64,000 nt of DNA from Escallonia rubra (Eukaryota > Streptophyta > Magnoliopsida > Escalloniales > Escalloniaceae). Made by a program: the position numbers and the translations under genes. The notes under the pieces were generated by a model. The model was given only the letters and a program-made list of their open reading frames with translations. It searched no databases and had not been told where the DNA came from. The stretch is from positions 124,001-188,000 of the forward strand of contig JAVXUO010000752.1 in NCBI GenBank assembly GCA_033065855.1, given 5' to 3'. Of the stretch, positions 32,570 through 43,800 are shown piece by piece (the stretch's first letter is position 1; each line of letters begins with the position of its first letter).

Positions 32570-33410
32570 AATCTTGAGGAAAAGTGAAGATGTTCTCTTT
32601 ATTTGTTTTGGGGGGAAAGTAGCATAGAGCATAGTTGGAGAGTTGAGATGAAGTTTTTGCGTTATAATAAAATTCAACTGCAGTTTGAAGTATTTCGTTT
32701 CGTCTAACCAATGTTAACATCTTCATTATTGTGTGAAAGAGGTATTGCTTACATTAGCATATCGATCATTAGTTAATTAGTTAATTCAGTTGACGATATT
32801 CGTGTTCCCAAGAACGATAATATCCGAACAGACTGCCCGAACAGATTGCTCGATTAAGTGAAACAACGAATGTTGCTCAAGCAAAGTATCACCCAATGTG
32901 ATAGGGTAAGACACAAGTCTTACCTAACACGGTCTAGCTATAGTTCTAGCCCGAGAAACGGCAAAACCATGTGGGAGATCGTCGCCCTACCCTGTTTTGT
33001 TAATTCGAAACATAGCCAAGCGTGAGTGCGAGGCTTCTTTGCCAGCCCTTAGCTGACGATAAGGGTTCGCGTCAAAGTAAAAACACAATATCACCCAATG
33101 TGATAGGGTAGGACACAAGTCTTACCTAACACAGTCTAGACTTAGTTCTAGCCCGAGAAACGGCAAAACCATGTGAGAGATCGTCGCCTCACCCTGTTTT
33201 GTTAATTCGAAACGTGACCGAGCGCGATTGCGAGGTTTCTTTGCCAGCCCTTAGCTGACGACAAGGGTTCGCGTCAAAGTAAAAGTAAAGCAAAAGGCGA
33301 AAGATCCAAAACAGAAATGTTTCCATGTGCAAGCCTCTGAGGCAATAATAGTACTAAGGGAACATCAAAAGGGAATTACAAAACGGACAGAAGAATAATC
33401 ATAAATTGCT
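32570..33410. repeat. Spacer after pol with a 202-bp tandem duplication (32,885-33,288)
   Basis: Two copies, each starting TATCACCCAATGTGATAGGG (32,887 and 33,089), lie head to tail and differ at scattered positions. Each ends with GGGTTCGCGTCAAAGTAAAA. The rest of the spacer has no ORF. It separates the sense pol gene from the tail of the antisense gene. Confidence 0.85.
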
Positions 33411-35415
33411 CTAAGACGCAGGAGCATCCCCTGATCGGACACTTTTCTCCCCAGGAGAAATAGCATCTCCAGCTTCAGTAGGTGCAGCAGTTTCACCCGA
33501 TGGCGAGTCAAAACTGGGGACCACAATGTCTTCCAAGAAAAGGCTCGGATATTTGGCCACCGTTAACTCCTTGGCCTTCTGGAACCCCTCTTGAAAGATG
33601 GAAAGCCCATCTTCTGTCCGCTTCCGAAGCCATTCATCCCCAGCAGTACCATCAAGGAAGGCATGAATTGCCTTATTCCCAATCTCGTCCTTTTCATGCC
33701 TTAGTTTCTCACATCTTCTTTCAAGACGACCGAGTTTTGCAAGCAGATCAGCATTCTCAGTCTTGAGGTTCTTAACCTCCTTGTCTAGTTTGTCAGCCTT
33801 GCCTTCGGCTGCTCTCTTGTCAGTTTCGGCATTGCGAGCCACATCCATCGCCATGGCGAACCTGTCCTACATTTGGCTGCTATAGCAGTAAGCCTGAAAA
33901 TAAGAGAGAGATGAAGACGAATTATGTGTCAGAAAGACGGGGAGAGTTTAAGTAACAACTCAAAAAAAAAACTAGGGAGTAAAGAAAGTATTATTACGTT
34001 GTAAGCAGCTTGGACGTGTGCCATAGCAAAGGCCTCATGAGGCTGGTTTTCCAAGATAAGTTTATCACTTGGCAACACCCCATGAGCTAAGTGTTGAGCG
34101 GAGACGTGCGAGTGGGGCATTCCCGAATCCCCTCTCTTAATGGTCCATCGGGGACGAAAGATTGGATCCTTGTCGATGGGAATATCCTCAACCATAAGCG
34201 TAGGCACTGGTGGAATAGGAGCGCGAAGCCGTTTCACGATAGGAGAAGAACCTTCCCCCGTGCTCTCCTTCCTTTTCCCCTTCGAAGCCTTTTGCAGCAA
34301 TCCTATAAAGTCACCTTTTGCAGCATCTCCTTTGCCAGCCATTTCTGTAAGAAAACAAAAGAAACCGAGTTAGATAACTTGTTCACAAAAAGAAAGGACA
34401 GAAATATATAAACATGGCTCCAGACTCTACCTAGACTTGGAGTACTAGAAGTTGATGTTCCTATCGTCTGTTCTCGAGTCTTAGACTTCGAAACAATTCG
34501 AGGTTCTAAAACAGGAGTTGGAGGAACATGCATTGCAGGGGCAGGAGGAATGAGCCCCGCATGCTGCATCTCTTGATCTGTAAGGGGTTCATCAATATTG
34601 AGAACACCCCTCCTCTTTATGTGATCAAGCAGTTTCTTTGTCATATCATTGGGAGCCAGAAAACCCTTCTTTTCGTAATCTTTACAGAAACCGTTCCACC
34701 TTCTTGGGAACTCCCATTTGCCGCTTGGCCGCTGAATGAAGAAGTAGCGAGAGTGCCAACCTTTGTTAGATTTGGGACCCCCCTTTATCACTCTGATCCG
34801 ATTATGAATATAATACCAGCCAACGCATTTGGCCACATTCTTTATAAAGCATACCTCAAGGTATAACCTCATGAAGTCATGGACCGTCACTGGATACCCT
34901 GAGGTCTGCACAAGGTAGATCAAGCCAACTAGCTTCCTCCACCCGTTGGGCACAAGTTGACCTGGCACCATTTTATAGTGGTTGAAAAAGGCAACGGCAA
35001 AGGGGTGCATTGGGATTCTATAGCCAGACTTAATCTGGCCTTCGTAGACACTGGTTTCCAAGTCCGTACCATAGTTGGCAGGCTCTTGGAGTGCAGGAAC
35101 CCGAGCAGAGAAAGGAGGAGGCAACGGATATTCTTCCAAAAGAGAGACTATACTTTCTTTTGGCATCTTGTTCCTCTTCTCATCTGCGGCGAACCAAGTG
35201 TCTTCATCGAACTTATCTTCAGCTTCATCTTTGATTCCCCCAAGAGCATCATCTATATGGGGAAACGAAGTGCTGGTTTGGGGAGCAGAAGTTCCTACTT
35301 GACTGTTATGAGTTGAAGTACCTACTTGTGAGGATCTACTTTCTGAATCACTTTCTAAATTTTCTGTTGAACTACTCGAAGGTGACGAAGAACTACTTGA
35401 AGTTGTTGAAGACAT
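33411..35415 (-). pseudogene. Antisense accessory gene of the gypsy element (Transposase_28-like), three exons
   Basis: Exon 1 (35,415-34,431) begins MSSTTSSSSSSPSSSSTENL. After an acidic linker it carries QIKSGYRIPMHPFAVAFFNH and VPNGWRKLVGLIYLV, which resemble the Pfam family Transposase_28 (putative gypsy type transposon). A GTAGAG..TTACAG intron (34,430-34,345) restores the frame into exon 2 (34,344-33,998; basic, EMAGKGDAAKGDF). A second intron (33,997-33,894, GTAATA..TTTCAG) leads in phase into exon 3 (33,893-33,411). Exon 3 holds a Lys/Glu/Leu coiled coil and ends SGDAPAS. A TAG at 33,869-33,867 in exon 3 breaks this copy. Antisense extra ORFs downstream of pol are known in Tat elements; their function is unknown. 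Confidence 0.8.
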
Positions 35416-35539
35416 ATTCTAAACAGACTCTACGATATTCAGAGCTACTAAAGGGATATAGATATGTGCCGAGCAGGAAAATGAGAAGAAGAACTTACTT
35501 GTCAAAGTGAGCCGAACAGAGATAGAGTGAGTAGCAGGG

Positions 35540-35760
35540 GGCAAATGAAGAGAGGAGCTCCAAATGTATATAAATAGGAATTGGAATAACTGCCATTGTA
35601 AAGGCGGCAACATTTAATTCACGTCTGGCGCGTTTCCCGGAGTATTTAAATTTAAAATTTGAATTTAAACCGCCACAATTTTGATGGCTAAAGGAACGTT
35701 ACAACCGTTTCGATTCCCGGCACGTGGCAAAGCCCGAGCATAATGCCACGTGGCAAAGCC
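35540..35760 (-). promoter_or_regulatory. Putative promoter of the antisense gene: TATA-like box and two G-boxes
   Basis: A TATA-like element (35,567-35,576) lies about 150 bp before the antisense ATG. It reads TATTTATATA on the minus strand and TATATAAATA on the plus strand. CACGTG occurs at 35,721-35,726 and 35,747-35,752, both within CACGTGGCAAAGCCCGAGC, upstream in minus orientation. A possible leader intron (CAAGTAAGTTC near 35,503 to TTTAG near 35,419) lies between. The symmetric TATA could also serve plus-strand transcription. Confidence 0.5.
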
Positions 35761-36775
35761 CGAGCAGAGTGCCCGAGCAGAGTTCCCGAGCAGAGTCCTC
35801 GAGCAGAGTGCCCGAGCAGATGCCCGTGCATTGTTTCCGAGCAAGTTTCTCGAACAGAGTGTTCATGCAGCTTACCCGAGCAGAGTGCCCGTGCAGCGTG
35901 CCCGAGCAGATTGCCCGAGCAGAGTGCCCGAGCAGCGTGCCCGAGCAGCGTGCCCGTGCAGCGTGCCCGTGCAGCGTGCCCGAGCAGAGTGCCCGTGCAG
36001 CGTGCCCGAGCAGATTGCCCGTGCAGCGTGCCCGAGCAGATTGCCCGTGCAGCGTGCCCGAGCAGAGTGCCCGTGCAGCGTGCCCGAGCAGATTGCCCAA
36101 GCAGATTGCCCATGCAGCGTGCCCGAGCAGAGTGCCCGAGCAGAGTGTCCAAGCACATCATGCCGGCTAGACCATGATGATTAACCCCAGGTCTCCCGAG
36201 AGGGATTCCCGACCAGGCCTCCCGAGCAGGATGCCCGACCAGGCCTCCCGACCAGGAAGCCAGGATGTGCGACCAGAATTCCCGACCAGGATGCCCGAGC
36301 AGGCCTCCCGACCAGGATGGCCGACCAGGATGCCCGAGCAGGCCTCCCGACCAGGATGGCCGACCAGGATGCCCGAGCAGGCCTCCCGACCAGGATGCCC
36401 GAGCAGGCCTCCCGACCAGGATGCCCGACCAGGCTTCCCGAGCAGGATGCCCGACCAGGCTTCCCGAGCAGGATGCCCGACCTCCCGACCAGGATTGCCG
36501 ACCAGGAAGCCAGGATGTGCGACCAGAATTCCCGACCAGGATGCCCGAGCAGGCGTCCCGAGCAGGCCTCCCGACCAGGGTGCCCGACCAGGACGGCCGA
36601 GCAGGCCTCCCGACCAAGGTGCCCGACCAGGACGACCGAGCAGGCCTCCCAAACAGGATGGCCGACCAGGCTTCCTGAGTAGGATGCCCGACCAGGCTTC
36701 CCGAGCAGGATGCCCGACCAGAATGTTCAATCAGGACTCCCGAGCAGGATGTCCGAGTCGAACGTCCGAACATGA
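35727..36775. repeat. About 1 kb of 13-bp tandem repeats in the gypsy 3' region
   Basis: The unit is GCCCGAGCAGAGT-like up to about 36,165 and CCCGACCAGGATG/CCCGAGCAGGCCT-like from about 36,190 to 36,770. The two halves share the CCCGA(G/C)CAG core. Variable tandem subrepeats between the coding part and the 3' LTR are characteristic of Tat elements. Because 13 is not a multiple of three and the unit has no stop, long ORFs appear in all frames of both strands; none should be treated as a gene. Confidence 0.92.
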
Positions 36776-36847
36776 TTTTAGTCGATTTTCTACATTAGAT
36801 GCCTTTAACTGTTCACTTGAGGGAACGGTCAAAGACAGGGGGCATTA

Positions 36848-37271
36848 TGATATGGCTAAATATATCCACCCAACCGACTAATGACACGTGGCATGTTTGA
36901 CTTTGAGTGGACTGACAAACCTGTAACGAGATAGAACCTAAGAGAGGTAATAGAAGCCGTTAAGGACTCAAGTGCTAAAGGAAGAGTCCTAGTATAACAC
37001 TTCTACGAGAAGATCAGGCAGAAGAGAGTTCTAAAGAAGAAAGGAGTCTAGAGCTCACCTATATATTGGGCAGATCTTCAGGTACACAGACAAGTAAACA
37101 CACACACAAGCACTCAGTGCATTTTATACTATTCAGATTCTACTCAAGTAACGACGTTCTGACTTTAGCATCGGAGCCGCCTCCACCGGAACATCCCCGG
37201 TGGTCACTCTGTGCTCTATTTTGCAGGAATATTTCCTAGCCGTGGTCCCGATCAATATTCAAGCTGTAACA
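36848..37271 (+). repeat. Gypsy right LTR (424 bp)
   Basis: It equals the left LTR apart from two visible substitutions (TGATAT against TGAAAT at the start, GACTTTGAG against GACTCTGAG). It is followed by the CTTAT target duplication. Confidence 0.95.
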
Positions 37272-37276
37272 CTTAT

Positions 37277-40200
37277 CAATAGTGAAACATTTTCAGAAGT
37301 TGGTTTCTTTAACTTTCTCTTTGAATCTTCTCTTATCTCTTCAGAAAAATTTATTAAAAATTAAATGTCATTTAGTGGTATCTAATTAAAGTAAAGTTAT
37401 TAGCGAAAATCTTATTTGTTGATGTAAGCACAAACACACTCTTATTGTAACCTCACACAACCCAGTGGGATTTGAAGTTGTGGCTGCCAAGAGGCAAGAG
37501 AAGTCACACCACCATGCTAGTTCTAGGCGAGAGGTAGAACAAAGCCAATGCTTCGGAGTCTGCTGCCAAAATGTTTGTCTCGCTGACGAAGAACTTAAAC
37601 AAAGAGAGTGTGCACCGCTAAGTCGGAAGTCACCCACCGGTTCCGAAACCAAAAAGTGGCATCACGTGCCTTAAAGAGTACTCATCACACCACCGCCTCA
37701 CAGGGTCACGATGCCCCCACACACGGGGTCCTTCCCTCGCCCACAAGACAAGGCCAGTCAAAGCCACTCACTCACGAGACCACTTTTTCCGTCTTCTAGC
37801 AAAATCATAAGCATCAATCAATTACACATTAGACAAACACCTTTGCCCCTAATAATTCTTATCCCTCCGTGCTTTTATATATTTATTATTATTATATATT
37901 ATATATCATCATGTGAATCCGCGTTTACATACACACTCACTGCAAACAATTTAGCATAGTTGTGCAAATACAAGTAAGCTACTTTATACTTGTGTTAATT
38001 TTGGGCAATAGTTTAAAAGCACAGTATATTTTTTTGGAGATCGTTTGAAATTGATTCCTAAAAATAAATTTTGAGTAAATCTAAATCAAGAACTGTTTTT
38101 AATCTGTTTTAAGCATGATAAATTAATAGTTATTGAAGGTTTTTAGAGAAAAGAGCCATGGAAATAAATTTATTGCGACAAAATAACTATATTATTTATT
38201 CAATTTAGAGAAAGCATTTAATGTCGTATTTACATGTGAAGATATTTTTGTAACTTCGTGGATCAATCCTGATGCAGAGTATTCAAGAATTACTCAATTT
38301 TAAGCCATTCTAGAATCGATCCGACACCCCCCCCCCCCCCCCAACCAAGAAATTTTTCCAAAAATGTCTCCAACTTTTGTTTATTTTATCTTTGTTTCCC
38401 CCAAGCACAACCCCCCGCGGCTGCCACTAATGAATTCCACCTCGCCAAACTCCGGTCAGTGACAACATTGTATAAAACACCCAACCAGCGCGCGCGCACA
38501 CACACATACACATACACAGTACAAGTCCTTTATGTTTGTCCCCATCTTTATTTTTGTTCAAAGATTATGAAGACTGCAATATATGTTTCCTCTGTATGAA
38601 TGGTATCAACTTGATATGAAACTACGAGTACATTTATGTACAGAAATGAAGAGAAACTTTCAACAAATTAAAAGCTAGGAATTCGATGTTAAATGAGTTT
38701 TCTTATACGAAGGTATGATGTTTCCAACAAATAATGAATGAAATCATCAAAAGAAGGAAAGAATCTTGAAAACAATGCTAAAACCTACCATCGAAGGATT
38801 ACCAGTTTGAAAAGTTTAGTGAAATTATGGGGAAGAAGAGTGTTTTTCCCGCTGATTCTCACACCATGAATGCAACACCACTTGCTCAAATGCCCGTTTA
38901 AAACTGAAGATAGTGACCGGCATCAGCATTTGAAACATCAATCAAGTCTGTACCGGCTAGATACACAAACCCAGAAACCTTAAAACCTCGAAACCCTTAA
39001 CTATGCAGGGAAAGAATTGAAATGATCGTCAATTATGAGAAATTCTAGCAAGTATCCACCACTCGAAAAAGGCTCCTTCATCCAGTAACGTCACTGCCGC
39101 TGGCACTTCATCTCCTACCTACCAACCCCATCAACGGATTCACCTAATCAATGTCGGTGGCGGTCCAAAGTGGTGGATCATGGAGGTTGGGAAGATAGCG
39201 AAGGTGGTTGTAGGGGATGGAGTGGTGCTCGTAGGGGATGGGATCTGGTGTCGTGGCGGCGGCGGCGGTGTGAGGGCCGTGGCGACGGTGATGAGGTTGG
39301 GGTAGAGGACGAAGATTTAGGGGGTTAATTGCGTGTTTCACACCAAAAAATGGCCTAAGTGACACATTTAACATCTGCCGATCAAATCCAGTTAAGAATC
39401 TTCGTTAGAGTGACGAAGTTGTAAAATTTTTCAGAGTATTACAAGACGCTCATAATAATTATTAAAATTCATTAGAATGACACATCGAACACTATCATGA
39501 CTAAATTTGGGGAGCATAAATAACTAACAGTTATTATTGACACTATTGTGAAGCATTTTTCAAACTTCCTACCATACCGTTAATTTTGCTTTTTGAAACC
39601 ATTGAACACCTCTTCTAAAAAAATTGACAATGGTCATTTAAATTATGTTAAATTTAAGCTCATATTCTAATCATCTCCTAATTTCTAGACTCTATATCTT
39701 TCTCCATCTATTTGTAATTACTTATAACTTTTTTTCTTATGATTTTCTATTACCGTATATGCTTTCCCTCCCCCCCAACCCAAATGTCGACCTTTTAATT
39801 TGCAAAGTTATCAATGGTGATTTCTACCTTTGTACATAATTGTGTTTGCACTGGTTGGTATTCCAAACCCTAGTTAAACATTAAGCGCTATCATTATAAA
39901 TTTTAGGGTTTTTAGTTATAAATACTGTATAACAATGCCGAAAGTAAATATTATTAAGAACATAGAAAATTCACTTGAATTATTTAAACATAAATAGCAC
40001 TGAAAGATGGGATTCAATTAACGAATATTGAAGGTCGAAATATAAAAATAGTGATTAGAATTTAAGTAATTACTGCTAACTAAGATCGTACTCTTAAGTA
40101 AAAATGGATCCATATGTTAACGTTAGAACTAATGGCTAACGACAATTCCAAACAAAAGAGCCAAAAGGGTGGTCCAAAGAAAGATCTATATACACTAAAA

Positions 40201-40833
40201 ATTGTCCACCGTCGCATTCTCAAATGTCACACTCCGACTGACACCCATATTAACTCTATCTTTCTTCTCTCTGTTGGTTTCTGTACAAACTTTTGTTTTC
40301 TTGTACAAATTCAAAGATATAAGTACCAACCCAACATTTGAATAAAAACAGTCGAATTTATGTTATTTTCATAGCCCAACAGTCGAATTTTGAATAAAAA
40401 CACAAGTAAACGTTCGTGTTAGCTTTACCAAAAAACGTTCATGTGCACACCACCCAAGAAAGTTGCAGATTCTTCTCCACTCCTGCTATTCATTATAGAT
40501 TACTTTCTCTCCCTCTCTCTCTCTCTCTCTCACTCATTCAAGTGACAAAAGAGTTTTTTCCATCATTAAAGAAGAAAAGTAGAGTGGCCCATGTGCTCCC
40601 ATTTTCCTTCAGTATATGGAGGTTTAATGGTGGGTTTTTGGGTTTCTCTTAACAGCTTGGTGTAGCTAAATTTTTCTGGTTAGCTTCAGTCCATCACCCT
40701 TTCTGCTTGTAAGTACTTGTACTTTTAACCTCAAAGTATGGCATGTTCTTGAAAGAGTTTCAGCTTGGCCATCTTTGTTGCGTCTGCTTCCTGTGAATTT
40801 GGTGGGTTTGGCCTTGACTTTAACTGTTAAAGG
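37277..40833. other. Intergenic DNA and 5' flank of the subtilase gene
   Basis: No gene could be supported. A run of about 17 C (38,327-38,342), a GCGCGCGCACACACACA tract (about 38,486-38,505), and a GC-rich island at 39,140-39,310 with GGCGGCGGC are present. The last 350 bases before the subtilase ATG hold a CT-rich tract (about 40,495-40,532). CT tracts are common near plant transcription starts, so the leader of the subtilase mRNA probably begins nearby. No clear TATA box was found at the expected place. Confidence 0.5.
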
Positions 40834-43800
40834 ATGGAGGGCATTCATGCGGTGCAAATAATGGTGGGGCTTTATTTGGTCATATTTTTGGTAAGCACAT
40901 GGTGTCAGGAAATAGGGGATGAAGTTACTGCTGTGTATATTGTGACTATGAAACAAGCCCCTGCTGCTCATTACATCGGTGTGCTGAGCGGGAGTAAAGA
41001 TACTTCGGAGCAGGGTGGTTCTGGGAGTGCGAATATATTGGAGAAACCACGGTACCATGTTTTGTTACTTGTATTCATTTAATTTAAGTAAGGCACATGA
41101 TGGTTGTGATATATTTGGCTGCTCAGACTAACTGGTTCTTACATTTATTCGTTGTGTAATTGCTCTGCTTTCATGTTAGTTTTATGTTACTACTTGTGCT
41201 CTAATATTAGGTATGGTTTTTTTTTTCTTTTTCCCCCTTTTGTTGCTTTTCTCTGTTTATTCTTATTTTTGCGTAAGGAAAATTTCAATTTAGGATTATG
41301 TTGGCTTCTAACTCAAACCTCCAATCGAGTGGTACGCAGAAGGCTACACTCAGATTCCAAGTGCAGGTTCTTTAAGGACTTGGGATATGGTAATAAAATT
41401 GTAGGTTGTGCGCCCAAATGTGAGCATTTAACTTCTAAGAGAGGCTTTTGATGAACTAACCTATGAAGGCTTTTGACAATAAAAGTTAAAAGACTACATT
41501 AGTCTACTCCTTTGAAGGCTTTCAAAAGAAACAGAAAAAGGATTTGATTGATGTTGGTGATGATGATACGACGAGTCTTGCAACACATACTTATAATGCA
41601 ACAAAATATAGAAAATAACTTATCCTAACAAATGGGTAACTACCCTCTAGAAAATAACCAATGCCATTTATCCCTAGACAATAGGAACACATTTCACATA
41701 AGCTATCTTCTTCACATGAGAAAACAGCTTCCAGTGAAACTTGCATCCATCGCCATCTCCTCTTGCAAATTCTAATAAGAAACATTAGAGCCAATTACTG
41801 GAATTTAGTTACAGAAAAGACAAGTCATTAACTTTTAGTGGCTATTGATAGTAGCTATCGATAATGTGTAAGCCAATGACCTATCGATTGAGAATTTATA
41901 TGCTGGTGCCAACAGGTTACCAATGTAGATTATATGTCTTTTGATTAGTTGTTGTTTTCGACCAAGGATCAAGGCCCTTCTGGTGTTCCTGTATGAAATT
42001 TTGTATATCTACTATTTTCTGTTTTGGGTTCTCCAAGAATTGAGTCCCTGGGCTTTAATGGAGCTCAAATGGGTTCTATGAGAAGTAGACGCCACGACAC
42101 TCAACATTCTGGACCCTGATGGGGGACTATGAGAATTGGATCCTGACGAGTTACTTGAAATGCTCGAGTTAATGGGTTCCCCTTCAGTAGGAGGTCAAGA
42201 TTTTGAAATCCTTCCGTGTCGTCCATTGTACTACGTTGCATCTATCGCTGTTGTAGTTCAGTTTATTTTCAAATGAGATATTGTTTATATTGCTTCTAAG
42301 GAAGCTTCAACCTTTCCCCGCTCTTTGGAAGGTGGGAGTGATACCATTCCTACAGAAATTGTGGTTACTTGGCTTTAGAATATTTTTCTTTGTTTTGTTC
42401 CACCCCCGCGTTTCTTTATTTTGGGTAAAACTTTCATGGAGTAAAACTAAACAACAAGAATCTGTCAATCTAGGTCGTCACTAAGCAGAAAAGGTGAATC
42501 CAGTATAATAATATCTCCGTGTTCACTTAAAACTAGCTGTCATGCTTGTACTAAATTTACATTTTAGTTTCTACCTGCCATTTCTTTTTTTACGGTTTAC
42601 TAGTTCTTCTTTCAGTTAGTTTCTGAATTATGAAAGTCGACCTATCTATCTTACTCTTGATAATTTTTAATTTAAGTTCAGCAACTTTTCGAGAACAGAT
42701 CGACGTTATGCTTCTTATATTGCCCGAGTCCATGATTCTCTCTTGAAAAAGGTGTTTAGAGGGGAGAGATATCTAAAATTGTACAGCTACCACTACTTGA
42801 TCAATGGGTTTGCGGTTCTCGTGACGCCTCAGCAGGTATGGTCTATGTGAAATGATTTGTTCCCTTTTGTATTCATTGTCTTCAACTATCTGGAAAGATA
42901 AACTTTGGTGCTTTCATTAGTAGGTCTTTTTCATATCGTTGCCAAGTTCCACTCGCAAGTGCACGTGCACGTATGTGACATGAAGACATTTTTTTTCAAG
43001 TCTTTGCTGTTCTTTTATATAAAAAAATTCTTCTAATGGTGATGAAATGTGTAGGCAGAGAAGCTATCAAGGAGGAGAGTGGTGGCAAATGTAGTATTGG
43101 ATTACTCAATTAGAACTGCGACCACCCACACTCCACAATTTTTGGGTCTACCTCAAGGGGCATGGTCACGAGGGGGCGGATATGAGACTGCTGGAGAGGG
43201 AATTGTGATCGGGTTTATTGACACTGGTATCGATCCGACACATCCCAGCTTCTCTGATGTTGCATCTGAAAACCCATATCCTGTCCCAGAGCACTTTTCT
43301 GGTATTTGTGAAGTCACTCGGGATTTCCCATCTGGATCCTGCAACAGAAAGCTTGTTGGGGCACGCCACTTTGCAGCATCTGCTATAACTAGAGGGATTT
43401 TTAATGCAAGTCAGGACTATGCTTCACCATTCGATGGAGAAGGCCATGGGACGTGAGTATATTTCTTTTTGCTGTGATGGTTTTGGATGAAGTTTCTGTT
43501 ACTATTTCGGCCATGGATGCTGATTCATCTCCTATGCCGTGCTTTTTCTTGCGTTCTTTCTTAAAGCTTACTCTTTTGAGGTGATTAAGACTCGCAGAAC
43601 GATGGTTAGCTGAAAATAGTACAGAAAAATGTAGTAATCATATCGAAATAGAAAGTCAATAGCTAAACAATATAAAGAATTAATTAACTGATAGAATTCA
43701 TGGATAAGAACCTCCCACATTCATGTAAACATCTTTTACTTGTTCTTAATCGAAATAACTTGATACTTGGAGCATACCTGGATACTTCACAGTTCCCTCA

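Larger units (their letters stand above)
25304..37271 (+). mobile_element. Ty3/gypsy retrotransposon of the Tat lineage, 12 kb, very young
   Basis: Both LTRs are 424 bp, start TGA(A/T)ATGG and end CTGTAACA, and are flanked by identical CTTAT (25,299-25,303 and 37,272-37,276). I see only two mismatches between them. Coding order is gag, protease, reverse transcriptase, RNase H, a second archaeal-type RNase H, then integrase. The dual RNase H is the Tat-lineage signature. A hAT element is nested at 30,182-31,449. After pol come a 202-bp tandem duplication, an antisense gene, a 1-kb minisatellite and a polypurine tract (AAAGACAGGGGG, 36,831-36,842). Confidence 0.95.

Noticed and set aside
35727..36775. 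CRISPR-like array
   Set aside because: Units are contiguous without spacers, diverged, and lie inside a plant retrotransposon.
35688..36881. Long overlapping ORFs of 94-361 codons on both strands
   Set aside because: They are by-products of a stop-free 13-bp tandem repeat and encode the same periodic peptide in every frame.
37465..37799. ORFs of 63-88 codons right of the gypsy element
   Set aside because: No domain, no splice-consistent extension and no relation to the subtilase gene; not supportable.
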